From an uncultured Ectothiorhodospiraceae bacterium (GTDB lineage: Bacteria > Pseudomonadota > Gammaproteobacteria > UBA6429 > Thiohalophilaceae): DNA of 22,853 nt. The notes beneath the pieces were generated by a model. That model did no database searches. It saw only the letters and a program-made list of their open reading frames with translations, and was not told the DNA's origin. Positions within the stretch are counted from its first letter, which is position 1; every line of letters begins with the position of its first letter. The DNA is taken from the NCBI GenBank assembly GCA_947259425.1, contig CAMYMO010000448.1, positions 1 through 22,853 on the forward strand, written 5' to 3'. Of the stretch, positions 1 through 8,397 are shown piece after piece. A program made the translations under genes and the position numbers.

Positions 1-1988
1 CATGGTGTCAAGAGGCGCTTGATTTAGCCAAACAGGAAAATAAACTGATCTTGTTATCGATTGGTTATTCTGCCTGTCACTGGTGCCATGTCATGGCGCA
101 TGAATCATTTGAAGATGCGGCGACGGCTGAGGTGATGAATCAACGTTATATTAATATTAAAGTCGATCGCGAAGAACGCCCCGATCTGGATAAGATTTAT
201 CAAACCGCCCACCAGATGTTAAATCAACGCCCCGGTGGTTGGCCATTAACCATGATCTTAACGCCCGGTGATCAGATTCCTTTTTTTGCCGGCACCTACT
301 TTCCCGTTACTGAAAAACATGGCATGCCACGCTTTCAGGATATGTTAATACGTGTCGATGATTTTTATAAAGACAATCCAGAACAGATTGAAGAACAAAA
401 TGTTTCTTTGCTAGCAGCACTCGACTCGGTGTCGAACACGGCGACCACCAGTGACGAAATAAATAGTGCCCCGCTTGATCAAGCGCGCCGCCAATTAGAA
501 CAACAGTTCGATAACCATCACGCCGGTTTTGGCAAGTCCCCCAAATTTCCACACCCGACCAACCTGGTTCGCCTGCTTCGCCACTGGAATGCGACTCAAT
601 TAACCGGCAATGAAGATAAACGTGCGAAAGACATGTTATACCTTACCTTGCACGCCATGGCCGCAGGTGGTCTCTATGATCAATTACGAGGTGGATTTTT
701 TCGCTACTCAGTCGATGATATCTGGATGATCCCGCATTTTGAAAAAATGTTATACGACAATGGTCCCTTACTTAGCCTGTATGCTTTAGCCTCACAGGCT
801 TTTAATGACCGTAGTTTCGAGCGTGTATGCAAACAAACTGCACAATGGGTTATGGACGAGATGCAGTCTGATCTCGGCGGTTATTATTCAACCCTCGATG
901 CAGATTCCGAGGGCGAGGAAGGTAAGTTTTATGTTTGGACGCCAGAACAAGTAAGATCATTATTAACTGAACAAGAGTATGCCCTATTTTCGCCTATATA
1001 TGGTTTAGACCGCGAGGCTAATTTTGAAGGACAATGGCACCTTCATGTGTTTAATTCATTATATGAACTTGCTGAAAAAAACTCGATTACAACCGCTGAT
1101 GCAGATGTTTTATTAAACTCGGCAAAACAAAAATTATTAGCGGAACGCAACACACGCATCCGCCCGGGGCGCGATGAAAAAATATTAGTCGCCTGGAATG
1201 CATTAATGATAAAGGGCATGGCGCAGGCAGGTCGTATACTTCAGGAACCTGAGTTAATAAAATCGGCGCAACGGACCGTTGATTTTATTCTTGAGCGCAT
1301 GTTTACAAAAGGTCGCCTGTTCGCCAGCTTTAAAGATGACTCGGCGGATATCATGGCATACCTCGATGACTACGCCTTTTTATTAGACGCTTTACTCGAA
1401 CTTTTGTCCGCCCAATGGCAGTCTCGCTATCTGGATTTTGCAATTGAGTTAGCCGAATCTTTACTGACTCACTTTGAAGATAAAGCCCTGGGTGGATTTT
1501 ATTTTACCGCTCATGACCATGAACAACTTATCCAACGACCGAAACCAATGAGCGATGAGGCGATCCCCGCCGGGAATGCGGTTGCCGCATTTGCGCTAAC
1601 ACGACTCGGCTACTTATTATCAGATCAACGTTATATCACCGCGGGGGAACGAACCATTGCGAATGCCTGGAGCATGATGAGTCAGGCTCCCTACGCCCAT
1701 GCGGCAATGCTCGATGCACTCGAAGAACATTTATACCCGCCGAAAATCATTATTATTCGTGGAAATGACCATAATCGAAAGCAATGGGTGGAGTCGCTCA
1801 ATAAATTATTCAGTTCACGGACGATTTACTTTTACATCGATAGTGCAGAAAAGGATTTGCAGCTGGCGCTGACAACAAAAGCACCCGCTAAGACAAAAAC
1901 CATTGCCTATCCGTGTGCAGGAACACAGTGTTTACCGCCTTGCGAAAATACCGAATCATTGCTGCAACAACTGGCAAGTTTGAATTGA
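1..1988 (+). CDS. DUF255/YyaL-type thioredoxin-domain protein, 5' end outside window
   Basis: The open frame runs through the left edge, in frame with base 3, so the true start lies upstream. The residues before the first in-frame start-like codon (TTG at 51) read W-C-Q-E-A-L-D-L-A-K, the usual family lead-in to the SIGYSACHWCHVM segment. That segment holds a CxxC pair in the N-terminal thioredoxin-like domain (Thioredox_DsbH type). The long middle and C-terminal part, with KFPHP, GGFFRYSVDD, WMIPHFEKMLYDN and DEKILVAWNALMI, is the alpha-helical barrel typical of YyaL and the animal SPATA20 relatives. The C terminus has a CAGTQCLPPC cysteine cluster often seen in the family. About 30-40 residues seem to be missing. 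The biochemical role of the family is poorly known; a redox or sugar-related function is only inferred from the folds. It is convergent with the kinase gene to its right and not part of that operon. Confidence 0.9.
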   Translation, partial: WCQEALDLAKQENKLILLSIGYSACHWCHVMAHESFEDAATAEVMNQRYINIKVDREERPDLDKIYQTAHQMLNQRPGGWPLTMILTPGDQIPFFAGTYFPVTEKHGMPRFQDMLIRVDDFYKDNPEQIEEQNVSLLAALDSVSNTATTSDEINSAPLDQARRQLEQQFDNHHAGFGKSPKFPHPTNLVRLLRHWNATQLTGNEDKRAKDMLYLTLHAMAAGGLYDQLRGGFFRYSVDDIWMIPHFEKMLYDNGPLLSLYALASQAFNDRSFERVCKQTAQWVMDEMQSDLGGYYSTLDADSEGEEGKFYVWTPEQVRSLLTEQEYALFSPIYGLDREANFEGQWHLHVFNSLYELAEKNSITTADADVLLNSAKQKLLAERNTRIRPGRDEKILVAWNALMIKGMAQAGRILQEPELIKSAQRTVDFILERMFTKGRLFASFKDDSADIMAYLDDYAFLLDALLELLSAQWQSRYLDFAIELAESLLTHFEDKALGGFYFTAHDHEQLIQRPKPMSDEAIPAGNAVAAFALTRLGYLLSDQRYITAGERTIANAWSMMSQAPYAHAAMLDALEEHLYPPKIIIIRGNDHNRKQWVESLNKLFSSRTIYFYIDSAEKDLQLALTTKAPAKTKTIAYPCAGTQCLPPCENTESLLQQLASLN

Positions 1989-1989
1989 A

Positions 1990-2013
1990 GGCCTGCCTAA
2001 GTTGAGCAAGGCC
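1990..2013. terminator. possible bidirectional terminator hairpin between convergent genes
   Basis: GGCCTGC (1990-1996) can pair with GCAAGGCC (2006-2013) with one bulged base around a 9-nt loop. It lies just after the stop of the DUF255 gene and before the convergent kinase gene ends at 2032. There is no clear T tract on either side, so this is a weak call that rests mainly on position. Confidence 0.25.
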
Positions 2014-2031
2014 CTCACCACACCTCTCATT

Positions 2032-2964
2032 CTAGTAGCTAAATCCGTAATTCTCATTGAATCGCTGTTTAAACTCATCAATGCTCATTTTATGATTTTG
2101 CGTACCCGCTTGTTCGATCTTAATCGCACCCATTAAAGCGGCGATGCGCGCGGTTGTTTCCCAATCCAGCTTGTTCATGATTCCATATAATAAGCCGCCC
2201 CGATAGGCATCCCCGCAGCCGGTTGGATCAAGCAGTTTTGTTGTTTTAGCGGTCGGAATCTCGAGTCGCTTGCCATTAGTATAAACATATGAACCTTCAC
2301 CACCACGGGTCACCACAAAGGCCTCAACCTTCTTGGATAATTCCTCAATGCTCTTGCCGGTTCGGTCCTGGATCAATTGCGACTCATAATCATTCGCCGC
2401 CACCCAGGTTGCCTGATCAATAAAGGTCGTCAATTCATCACCATTAAACATTGGCAAACCCTGGCCAGGATCAAAAATAAACGGAATACCACATTCCGCA
2501 AAGTCTGCCGCATGTTGAATCATGCCATCACGACCATCCGGTGAAACCATGCCTATGGTTATACCGCTGGCATCGGCAATCTTGTTTTCATGGGCATTGT
2601 TCATCGCGCCCGGGTGGAAGGCCGTGATCTGATTGTCATCTTTATCAGTAGTAATAAAGGCCTGTGCGGTATAGGTGTCACCCAGCTCTTTTAGATAAGT
2701 GCGATCGATACCATGTTGATCCATCCAGGTGGCATAAGGGGCAAAATCATTGCCAACGGTGGCCATGGGTTTGGGATCCCCCCCCAACATTTTTAAACTG
2801 AATGCAATGTTACCTGCACAGCCACCAAACTCACGACGCATGTCCGGGACTAAAAATGAAACGTTCAGAATATGTACCTTGTCAGGCAAAATATGGTTCT
2901 TAAATTGATCATGAAAAACCATGATGGTGTCATAGGCAAACGAACCACAAATCAGTGCAGACAT
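2032..2964 (-). CDS. PfkB-family carbohydrate/nucleoside kinase (adenosine kinase-like)
   Basis: A 310-residue ribokinase-fold kinase. It has the N-terminal PfkB signature region around GGCAGNIAFSLKMLGG (residues 47-62). The C-terminal signature is DPTGCGDAYRGG (246-257), where D252 is the expected catalytic base and the preceding glycines form the anion hole. Sequences with this N terminus (ALICGSFAYDTIMVF) are usually classed with the adenosine kinase-like branch, so phosphorylation of adenosine or a related nucleoside by ATP is the best guess; the substrate cannot be read from the sequence. It is the last gene of the lipA-gcv run, 20 bases after dgkA, and has a clear GAGGAA ribosome site in that gap. 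Its role in the glycine operon is not obvious; it may simply be co-transcribed. Confidence 0.85.
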   Translation of the reverse strand: MSALICGSFAYDTIMVFHDQFKNHILPDKVHILNVSFLVPDMRREFGGCAGNIAFSLKMLGGDPKPMATVGNDFAPYATWMDQHGIDRTYLKELGDTYTAQAFITTDKDDNQITAFHPGAMNNAHENKIADASGITIGMVSPDGRDGMIQHAADFAECGIPFIFDPGQGLPMFNGDELTTFIDQATWVAANDYESQLIQDRTGKSIEELSKKVEAFVVTRGGEGSYVYTNGKRLEIPTAKTTKLLDPTGCGDAYRGGLLYGIMNKLDWETTARIAALMGAIKIEQAGTQNHKMSIDEFKQRFNENYGFSY

Positions 2965-2984
2965 ATTTTTTCCTCAATAATTTT

Positions 2985-3356
2985 TTATACAAAGCGGTCA
3001 AAGGCAATAAAACCCCAGACCAGAAAGACATTCGCTAATGCGATTAAAACAGCTGCCGAGCCCATATCTTTTGCACGTCCGGCTAATTCAGCAAATTCCG
3101 GACTGACATGATCGACAACGGCCTCGACGGCCGAGTTAAGAAGTTCGACAATCAATACAATCAGTAAACAACCTATTAGCAGAATTAACTCCAGATAATT
3201 TCGGCCAAGTAAAAAGGCCAGTGGCAACATAACGACAAACAATACCGCCTCCTGGCGGAATGCGGACTCAAACTTGATAGCGGAGTAGATGCCTTTCATA
3301 GAATAGCCAAAGGCATTAATAATTCGAGTCAATCCTGTTGCGCCAGGTTTCGGCAT
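2985..3356 (-). CDS. dgkA: diacylglycerol kinase (DgkA, prokaryotic type)
   Basis: A 123-residue integral membrane protein of normal family length, with three hydrophobic segments (about residues 36-50, 55-71 and 100-120). The catalytic signature ELLNSAVEAVVD (71-82) followed by RAKDMGSAAV is intact; E71, N74 and E78 correspond to the conserved acidic/Asn residues of E. coli DgkA, and E30 lies on the amphipathic N-terminal part. It phosphorylates diacylglycerol with ATP to phosphatidic acid at the inner membrane, recycling lipid released by glycan modification. It starts 6 bases after the gcvPB stop and is followed after 20 bases by the PfkB-type kinase, so it is very likely part of the same transcript. 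Confidence 0.95.
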   Translation of the reverse strand: MPKPGATGLTRIINAFGYSMKGIYSAIKFESAFRQEAVLFVVMLPLAFLLGRNYLELILLIGCLLIVLIVELLNSAVEAVVDHVSPEFAELAGRAKDMGSAAVLIALANVFLVWGFIAFDRFV

Positions 3357-3362
3357 ACTAAG

Positions 3363-4805
3363 TTAATTCCAGTTTAAATCGAGCTCTTTTGCCGCTTTCA
3401 CATCATCCAAACGCCTGACAGGTAAAGTGTGCGGTGCTGAGGTAACCATTTCAGTTTGTGTTGCCGCTTCTTCATTAATTTTTATCATTGCATCGATAAA
3501 ACCATCTAACTCCTGTTTGGTTTCGGTTTCAGTTGGCTCTATTAAGAAGCACTCCGGTACCAGCAATGGGAAATAGGTTGTTGGGGCATGATAACCATAA
3601 TCTAACAAACGTTTGGCAAAATCCATCGCGCTAACATTCAATTCCTTTGCTTGCTTTTTAAGGGTCACAATAAATTCATGTGTTGCGCGACGATTATCAA
3701 AGGCTAATTCAAAACCCGCTTGCTTTAACTTCACCATCATATAATTGGCATTCAGCGTAGCATAGTCCGCGACACGTTGCATACCATCACGACCTAACAT
3801 GGATGCATAGATATAGGCGCGTAGTAATACCCCGGCGTTACCCATAAAGGCGGACAGGCGCCCCATCGTCTCCGGGCAATCTTGCTCTGTGACTAAACGA
3901 TATTGATCATCTTGTTTTGCCACCATCGGCACCGGTAAATAAGGGATTAACCGATTACTCACCCCAACCGGACCGGCACCGGGACCGCCACCGCCATGTG
4001 GTGTGGAAAAGGTTTTATGCAGATTCATATGGATCACATCAAAGCCCATATCACCGGGTTTCACTTTACCCAGAATCGCATTTAGATTGGCCCCATCGTA
4101 ATACAACAAGCCGCCTGCCTGATGCACAATATCGGCAATTTCTTTAATACGTCGTTCGAATACACCGAGGGTGGATGGATTCGTCAACATGATACCGGCG
4201 GTTTGTGGACCAACCACCGCACGTAGGGCCTCAACGTCAACATCACCTTCTTTATTGGTCGGGATTTCTCTAACTTTATAATTACACATGGTGGCCGTGG
4301 CAGGATTGGTACCATGGGCCGCATCAGGAACCAGGATCTCGGTACGTTCATTATCCCCTTTCGCGTCATGATAGGCGCGAATCATTGCCACCCCCGCGAA
4401 CTCGCCTTGTGCACCGGCCATTGGTGCCAACGAAACTTCCTGCATGCCGGTAACCGTTTTCAACATTTCCTGTAACTCAAACATACAGGCCAGATAACCT
4501 TGACTGAGATTATCGGGGCTCAGTGGATGACGCTGCAAAAATCCGGGTAGCATTGCCAAAGTATTACAACCGCGCGGATTGTATTTCATGGTACAGGAAC
4601 CCAAAGGATAAAATTGTGTGTCGATTGAAAAATTCTTTTGTGACAATTGCGTGTAATGACGCACCGTCTGCATTTCAGATACTTCGGGTAATTTCATCGG
4701 CGATGTACGTAACATCGATTCCGGAATATCTGTTACCGCTTCAACACCGCGAGGAATTTGTGCGGTATTCGCACGACCAGATTGAGATTTTTCAATAATC
4801 AACAT
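3363..4805 (-). CDS. gcvPB: glycine dehydrogenase (decarboxylating) subunit 2
   Basis: A 480-residue protein, the C-terminal half of the P-protein of the glycine cleavage system. With GcvPA it forms the PLP enzyme that decarboxylates glycine and passes the aminomethyl group to the lipoyl arm of GcvH. The PLP lysine is K264 in HMNLHKTFSTPHGGGGPG. Other conserved stretches are FYPLGSCTMKYNPR (65-78), PDAAHGTNPATATM (160-173) and LYYDGANLNAI (234-244). The protein matches the short two-gene form rather than the single ~950-residue GcvP of E. coli. It lies 26 bases after tpx and 6 bases before dgkA. The ribosome site (AGGT about 10 bases upstream) is modest. Regulation is expected through the glycine riboswitch upstream of lipA. 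Confidence 0.97.
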   Translation of the reverse strand: MLIIEKSQSGRANTAQIPRGVEAVTDIPESMLRTSPMKLPEVSEMQTVRHYTQLSQKNFSIDTQFYPLGSCTMKYNPRGCNTLAMLPGFLQRHPLSPDNLSQGYLACMFELQEMLKTVTGMQEVSLAPMAGAQGEFAGVAMIRAYHDAKGDNERTEILVPDAAHGTNPATATMCNYKVREIPTNKEGDVDVEALRAVVGPQTAGIMLTNPSTLGVFERRIKEIADIVHQAGGLLYYDGANLNAILGKVKPGDMGFDVIHMNLHKTFSTPHGGGGPGAGPVGVSNRLIPYLPVPMVAKQDDQYRLVTEQDCPETMGRLSAFMGNAGVLLRAYIYASMLGRDGMQRVADYATLNANYMMVKLKQAGFELAFDNRRATHEFIVTLKKQAKELNVSAMDFAKRLLDYGYHAPTTYFPLLVPECFLIEPTETETKQELDGFIDAMIKINEEAATQTEMVTSAPHTLPVRRLDDVKAAKELDLNWN

Positions 4806-4831
4806 AATTTACTAACCTAACTTGGGTAATC

Positions 4832-5323
4832 TTAAAGTGCAGCAAGTGCATTTTCATAATTTGGTGCTTGAACGATGTCTGGCACGAGTTCTGTGTATAC
4901 AACTTTATTGTTTTCATCCAGGATAACGACCGCGCGTGCGGTAATCCCAGCAAGGGGTCCATCTTGAATCAATACGCCATAATCTTTGGCGAAATTTTTA
5001 CTCCGCATCATCGACAATGTGATCACTTTATCGGTATTTTCTGCCTCACAAAATCGGCCCATTGCAAAGGGTAAATCGGCCGATACGATCAGCATCACCG
5101 TGTCATCGCGTGCTGCATCATTAAAATATTTTGTCGAAGCAGCACAAACACCTGTATCCAGACTAGGCACGATATTTAACAATTTCTTTTTGCCGGCAAA
5201 ATCAGCAAGCGATTTATCTTCCAGATCTTTGGTGGTCAATTTAAAATCTGGCGCTTGCGAACCCACTGCAGGCAATTCGCCATTGGTCGAAATTGGATTT
5301 CCTTCTAACGTAATATTCGCCAT
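4832..5323 (-). CDS. tpx: thiol peroxidase (Tpx, atypical 2-Cys peroxiredoxin)
   Basis: A 163-residue peroxiredoxin that reduces hydrogen peroxide and alkyl hydroperoxides using thioredoxin, in the cytoplasm or periplasm-facing pool depending on species; no signal peptide is visible here. The active site PSLDTGVCAAS carries the peroxidatic C60, and the resolving C92 lies in GRFCEAEN, the same spacing pattern as C61/C95 of E. coli Tpx allowing for a two-residue gap. The start is well supported by AAGGAG six bases upstream of ATG. Its position is odd: it separates gcvPA (55 bases upstream) from gcvPB (26 bases downstream), which encode two halves of one enzyme. TATAAA with a poor upstream hexamer in the 55-base gap might give it an additional promoter, but this is weak. 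Confidence 0.96.
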   Translation of the reverse strand: MANITLEGNPISTNGELPAVGSQAPDFKLTTKDLEDKSLADFAGKKKLLNIVPSLDTGVCAASTKYFNDAARDDTVMLIVSADLPFAMGRFCEAENTDKVITLSMMRSKNFAKDYGVLIQDGPLAGITARAVVILDENNKVVYTELVPDIVQAPNYENALAAL

Positions 5324-5378
5324 TTCATTCTCCTTGTCAGATTTGTTTATACAAAATTAGCTTTGGTTCTAAAACAAC

Positions 5379-6776
5379 TTATGCCATTTTAGGTTGTACT
5401 GGATATTTGGTCGATTCCAGGCGAGCTGCAATTCGAGAAATATTGTCGACCAATAGATCAATGTCCGCTTCGGACTTAGTTTCAGTTGCACACATCAACA
5501 AACAATTATTTAGTTCAGGATAGTATTCGCCCAAGCTAACCCCGGCAACGATGCTTTGTGCCGATAACGCGCGAATAATTTCATGAACTGGTAGCTCAAA
5601 TTCAAACACCGTCTCGTGGAAAAACGGACTATTAAAGACCTTCTTCACTCCGGCGACCTTGGATAATTTATCAACCAACATTTTTGTATTGTTATGACTT
5701 GCGCTGGCAATATTAAATAGCCCTTGTGGACCCACCAAACTCATGTAGATTGTCGCCGCCGTTACCAGTAAACCTTGATTAGTACAAATGTTAGAAGTCG
5801 CCTTGGAGCGGCGAATGTGTTGTTCACGTGCCTGTAGTGTTAAAGTAAATCCTTCATCACCATTTAGATCTGTCGTACGGCCAATGATGCGCCCAGGCAT
5901 TTGTCGAACATAATCTTTGCGGCAACACATAATGCCAAAATAAGGACCGCCAGATGATAGCGGTGCACCCAACGGCTGGCCATCGCCGCAAACAATATCG
6001 GCACCGATCTCACCCCATTCACCGGGTGGTTTAATCAAGGCCAGTGATGTTGGATTTACTACGGCAATAACTAAAGCCTTATGTTCATGCGCCCAATCGG
6101 TTAAGGCGTCGACCTCTTCTAAACTTCCAAAGAAATTCGGTTGGGGGATGACCAACGCAGTAAAATCACCTGGATCTTTTGGCAAACTGTCTATGTCGAT
6201 GCGACCCGCTTTTTGATCGTAATCGAGTTCTTCTAATATGATGCCCTGGTGATGCGTTATCGTATGCGCAACCGCTCGATAATGTGGATGCACCGTTTTC
6301 GGCGTTAAGATTCGTTTTGATTTTGACTTACGGTTTGCACGCACCGCCATTAAAACCGCTTCGGCTAATGATGATGCACCGTCATAGAGTGATGCATTAG
6401 AGACATCCATCCCGGTTAAGCCCGTCATCATACTTTGAAATTCATATAGTAATTGCAAGGTACCTTGACTGGCTTCGGCTTGATAGGGTGTATAAGCCGA
6501 ATAAAACTCACCACGTGTGGTTAATTCCCAAACGGCCGCCGGAATATGATGTTCATAGGCACCCGCGCCGGCAAAACACAGCTGACGTTGATCTTCTCCA
6601 GCGCGTTGATGCATTAACCGACCAATCTCCATTTCGCTTTTACCCAGCGGAATCTCGTCTAACCCGGTTGAACGCAACTCAGCGGGAATCTCATCAAACA
6701 GTTCTTCGATTTCGCCAGCACCAATCGCTGCGAGCATTTCTTTTAATTCGGCATCAGTATGTGGGATAAAGGGCAT
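5379..6776 (-). CDS. gcvPA: glycine dehydrogenase (decarboxylating) subunit 1
   Basis: A 465-residue protein, the N-terminal half of the P-protein, partner of GcvPB. It starts with the typical PFIPHTDAELKEMLAAIG and carries FAGAGAYEHHIPAAV, TPYQAEASQGTLQLLYEFQSMMTGLTGMDVSNASLYDG and the GRIIGRTTDLNGDEGFTLTLQAREQHIRR region, all standard for the subunit. It has no PLP lysine of its own; that is in GcvPB. The length is normal for the split form. It follows gcvH by 41 bases and precedes tpx. Together with GcvH, GcvT and a lipoamide dehydrogenase (not in this window) it yields CO2, ammonia, NADH and 5,10-methylene-THF from glycine. Confidence 0.97.
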   Translation of the reverse strand: MPFIPHTDAELKEMLAAIGAGEIEELFDEIPAELRSTGLDEIPLGKSEMEIGRLMHQRAGEDQRQLCFAGAGAYEHHIPAAVWELTTRGEFYSAYTPYQAEASQGTLQLLYEFQSMMTGLTGMDVSNASLYDGASSLAEAVLMAVRANRKSKSKRILTPKTVHPHYRAVAHTITHHQGIILEELDYDQKAGRIDIDSLPKDPGDFTALVIPQPNFFGSLEEVDALTDWAHEHKALVIAVVNPTSLALIKPPGEWGEIGADIVCGDGQPLGAPLSSGGPYFGIMCCRKDYVRQMPGRIIGRTTDLNGDEGFTLTLQAREQHIRRSKATSNICTNQGLLVTAATIYMSLVGPQGLFNIASASHNNTKMLVDKLSKVAGVKKVFNSPFFHETVFEFELPVHEIIRALSAQSIVAGVSLGEYYPELNNCLLMCATETKSEADIDLLVDNISRIAARLESTKYPVQPKMA

Positions 6777-6817
6777 TTAACTAAACCTATTTCTATATAT
6801 CATTTAACAAAATAAAA

Positions 6818-7210
6818 TTATTCTTCAGCAGCAATCTGATCACTATAGGCAGTTGCATCCAATAGGTTATCAAGTTCACCTTCGTCTGCTAATGTCATTT
6901 TAAATATCCAACCCTTACCATATGGGTCTGTATTAATGACTTCGGGTGCATCTGCCAATTCTTCATTTGTTTCCGTTATATCACCGGTTAATGGTGAATA
7001 CACATCTGAAGCCGCCTTTACCGATTCAACTACTGCACAATCATCACCACTGGCATAAGTCGAACCGACTTCAGGGGTTTCAACAAAGACCAAATCACCT
7101 AACAAATCCTGTGCATGATCGGTAATTCCAATCGTGACACTACCGTCATCTTCCAGACGAATCCATTCGTGTGATTTTGTGAATCTTAATTCTGAAGGTA
7201 CATTACTCAT
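6818..7210 (-). CDS. gcvH: glycine cleavage system H protein
   Basis: The lipoyl carrier protein of the glycine cleavage system, 130 residues from the start chosen here. The lipoylation site is ESVKAASD, with the modified lysine at K65. It shuttles the aminomethyl group from the P-protein to GcvT. Two in-frame ATGs occur six bases apart (7216 and 7210). GGGAG directly abuts the upstream ATG with no spacer but lies six bases from the downstream one, so 7210 (protein beginning MSNVPSEL) is preferred. It lies 63 bases after gcvT and 41 before gcvPA. LipA from the first gene of the operon supplies the sulphur insertion needed to mature this protein. Confidence 0.97.
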   Translation of the reverse strand: MSNVPSELRFTKSHEWIRLEDDGSVTIGITDHAQDLLGDLVFVETPEVGSTYASGDDCAVVESVKAASDVYSPLTGDITETNEELADAPEVINTDPYGKGWIFKMTLADEGELDNLLDATAYSDQIAAEE

Positions 7211-7273
7211 ATTCATCTCCCAATCTTAATAAACCAACCAACTTTCAACGCCGGTTATTTTCAAATACGTTTT

Positions 7274-8368
7274 TTATACTACAGCCTTACCATTTCGCAC
7301 AAAGGGCGGTTTAACAACGCGTACATCAACTTGTTTACCACGGATATCAACCTTGGCGCGATCACCAATATCGGCGGTCACTCGTGCAAAAGCGATGGCC
7401 GTTCCCAAACTCGGTGCATAACTGCCACTGGTAATCTCACCCGCTTCAAGCCCATCGACGATAACGGCTTGATGATTTCGTAATACGCCTTTGTCTTCAA
7501 GCAACAACCCCACTAACTTTCGTTTAATACCTGCTGCTCTTTGCTCGGCCAGGACCTTACGACCAATAAAATCACGATCCTCCGGATCCCAGGCAACGGT
7601 CCATCCCAATGCCGATTCTAATGGCGACGTGGTTTCATCCATATCACTACCGTAAAGGTTCATACCGGCCTCAAGCCGCAAGGTATCACGTGCACCTAAA
7701 CCGGCCGGTTTTACACCCTGAGCAATACACTCATTCCAAAATTGGCTTGCAACCTCATTCGGCAACATTATTTCATAACCATCTTCGCCGGTATAACCGG
7801 TTCTGGCGATCGCCCAGTCATCATCAAACATGGCGATAAAAAATTGGCCTAATTCACTCACCCGATCTTTTTTATCGCCAAGCTTACTAAGAACAGCATG
7901 GACTTTTTCTCTTGCTAACGGGCCCTGTACCGCAATCATCGCTAAGTCGTCGCGTTCCTTGATATCGATATTAAACTGGACCGCGTGTTTTTCGATCCAG
8001 GCCAGATCTTTTTCGCGAGTCGAGGCGTTCACAACCATGCGATAAAATGTATCATTTATATAGTAAACAATAAGGTCGTCAATCACGCCACCGGCTTCAT
8101 TCAGCATGCAGGAATAAAGCGCCTTTCCGGGTTGCTTCAGGCGATCAATATTATTGGCTAATAGGTAACGTAAAAAGTCAGCAACCCGTTCACCACTCAA
8201 ATCGACGACGGTCATATGCGAGACATCAAAGATGCCCGCTGAGTTACGTACCAGCTCATGTTCTTTCATTTGCGAACCATAATGCAATGGCATATCCCAA
8301 CCGCCAAAATCCACAACTTTAGCCGATGACTCGACATGTGTTTCATACAATGGTGTTTGTTTACCCAT
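7274..8368 (-). CDS. gcvT: aminomethyltransferase, glycine cleavage T protein
   Basis: A 364-residue THF-dependent aminomethyltransferase of normal length. It moves the aminomethyl carbon from GcvH to tetrahydrofolate and releases ammonia. Recognisable segments are TPLYETHVESSAKVVDFGGWDMPLHYGSQMKEH at the N terminus, the GIFDVSHM motif (about residues 46-53), ARTGYTGEDGYEIM (about 188-201) and GLGARDTLRLEAGMNLYGSDMD, plus the C-terminal barrel ending VVKPPFVRNGKAV. It starts with ATG after AGGGAC about five bases upstream and lies 29 bases downstream of lipA. It is the second gene of the riboswitch-controlled run. Confidence 0.97.
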   Translation of the reverse strand: MGKQTPLYETHVESSAKVVDFGGWDMPLHYGSQMKEHELVRNSAGIFDVSHMTVVDLSGERVADFLRYLLANNIDRLKQPGKALYSCMLNEAGGVIDDLIVYYINDTFYRMVVNASTREKDLAWIEKHAVQFNIDIKERDDLAMIAVQGPLAREKVHAVLSKLGDKKDRVSELGQFFIAMFDDDWAIARTGYTGEDGYEIMLPNEVASQFWNECIAQGVKPAGLGARDTLRLEAGMNLYGSDMDETTSPLESALGWTVAWDPEDRDFIGRKVLAEQRAAGIKRKLVGLLLEDKGVLRNHQAVIVDGLEAGEITSGSYAPSLGTAIAFARVTADIGDRAKVDIRGKQVDVRVVKPPFVRNGKAVV

Positions 8369-8397
8369 GTTCGTCCCTATTTCAAAATTATTATAAT

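Noticed and set aside
2872..3111. 79-codon plus-strand frame across the kinase/dgkA junction
   Set aside because: Antisense to two well supported genes and lacking a ribosome site.
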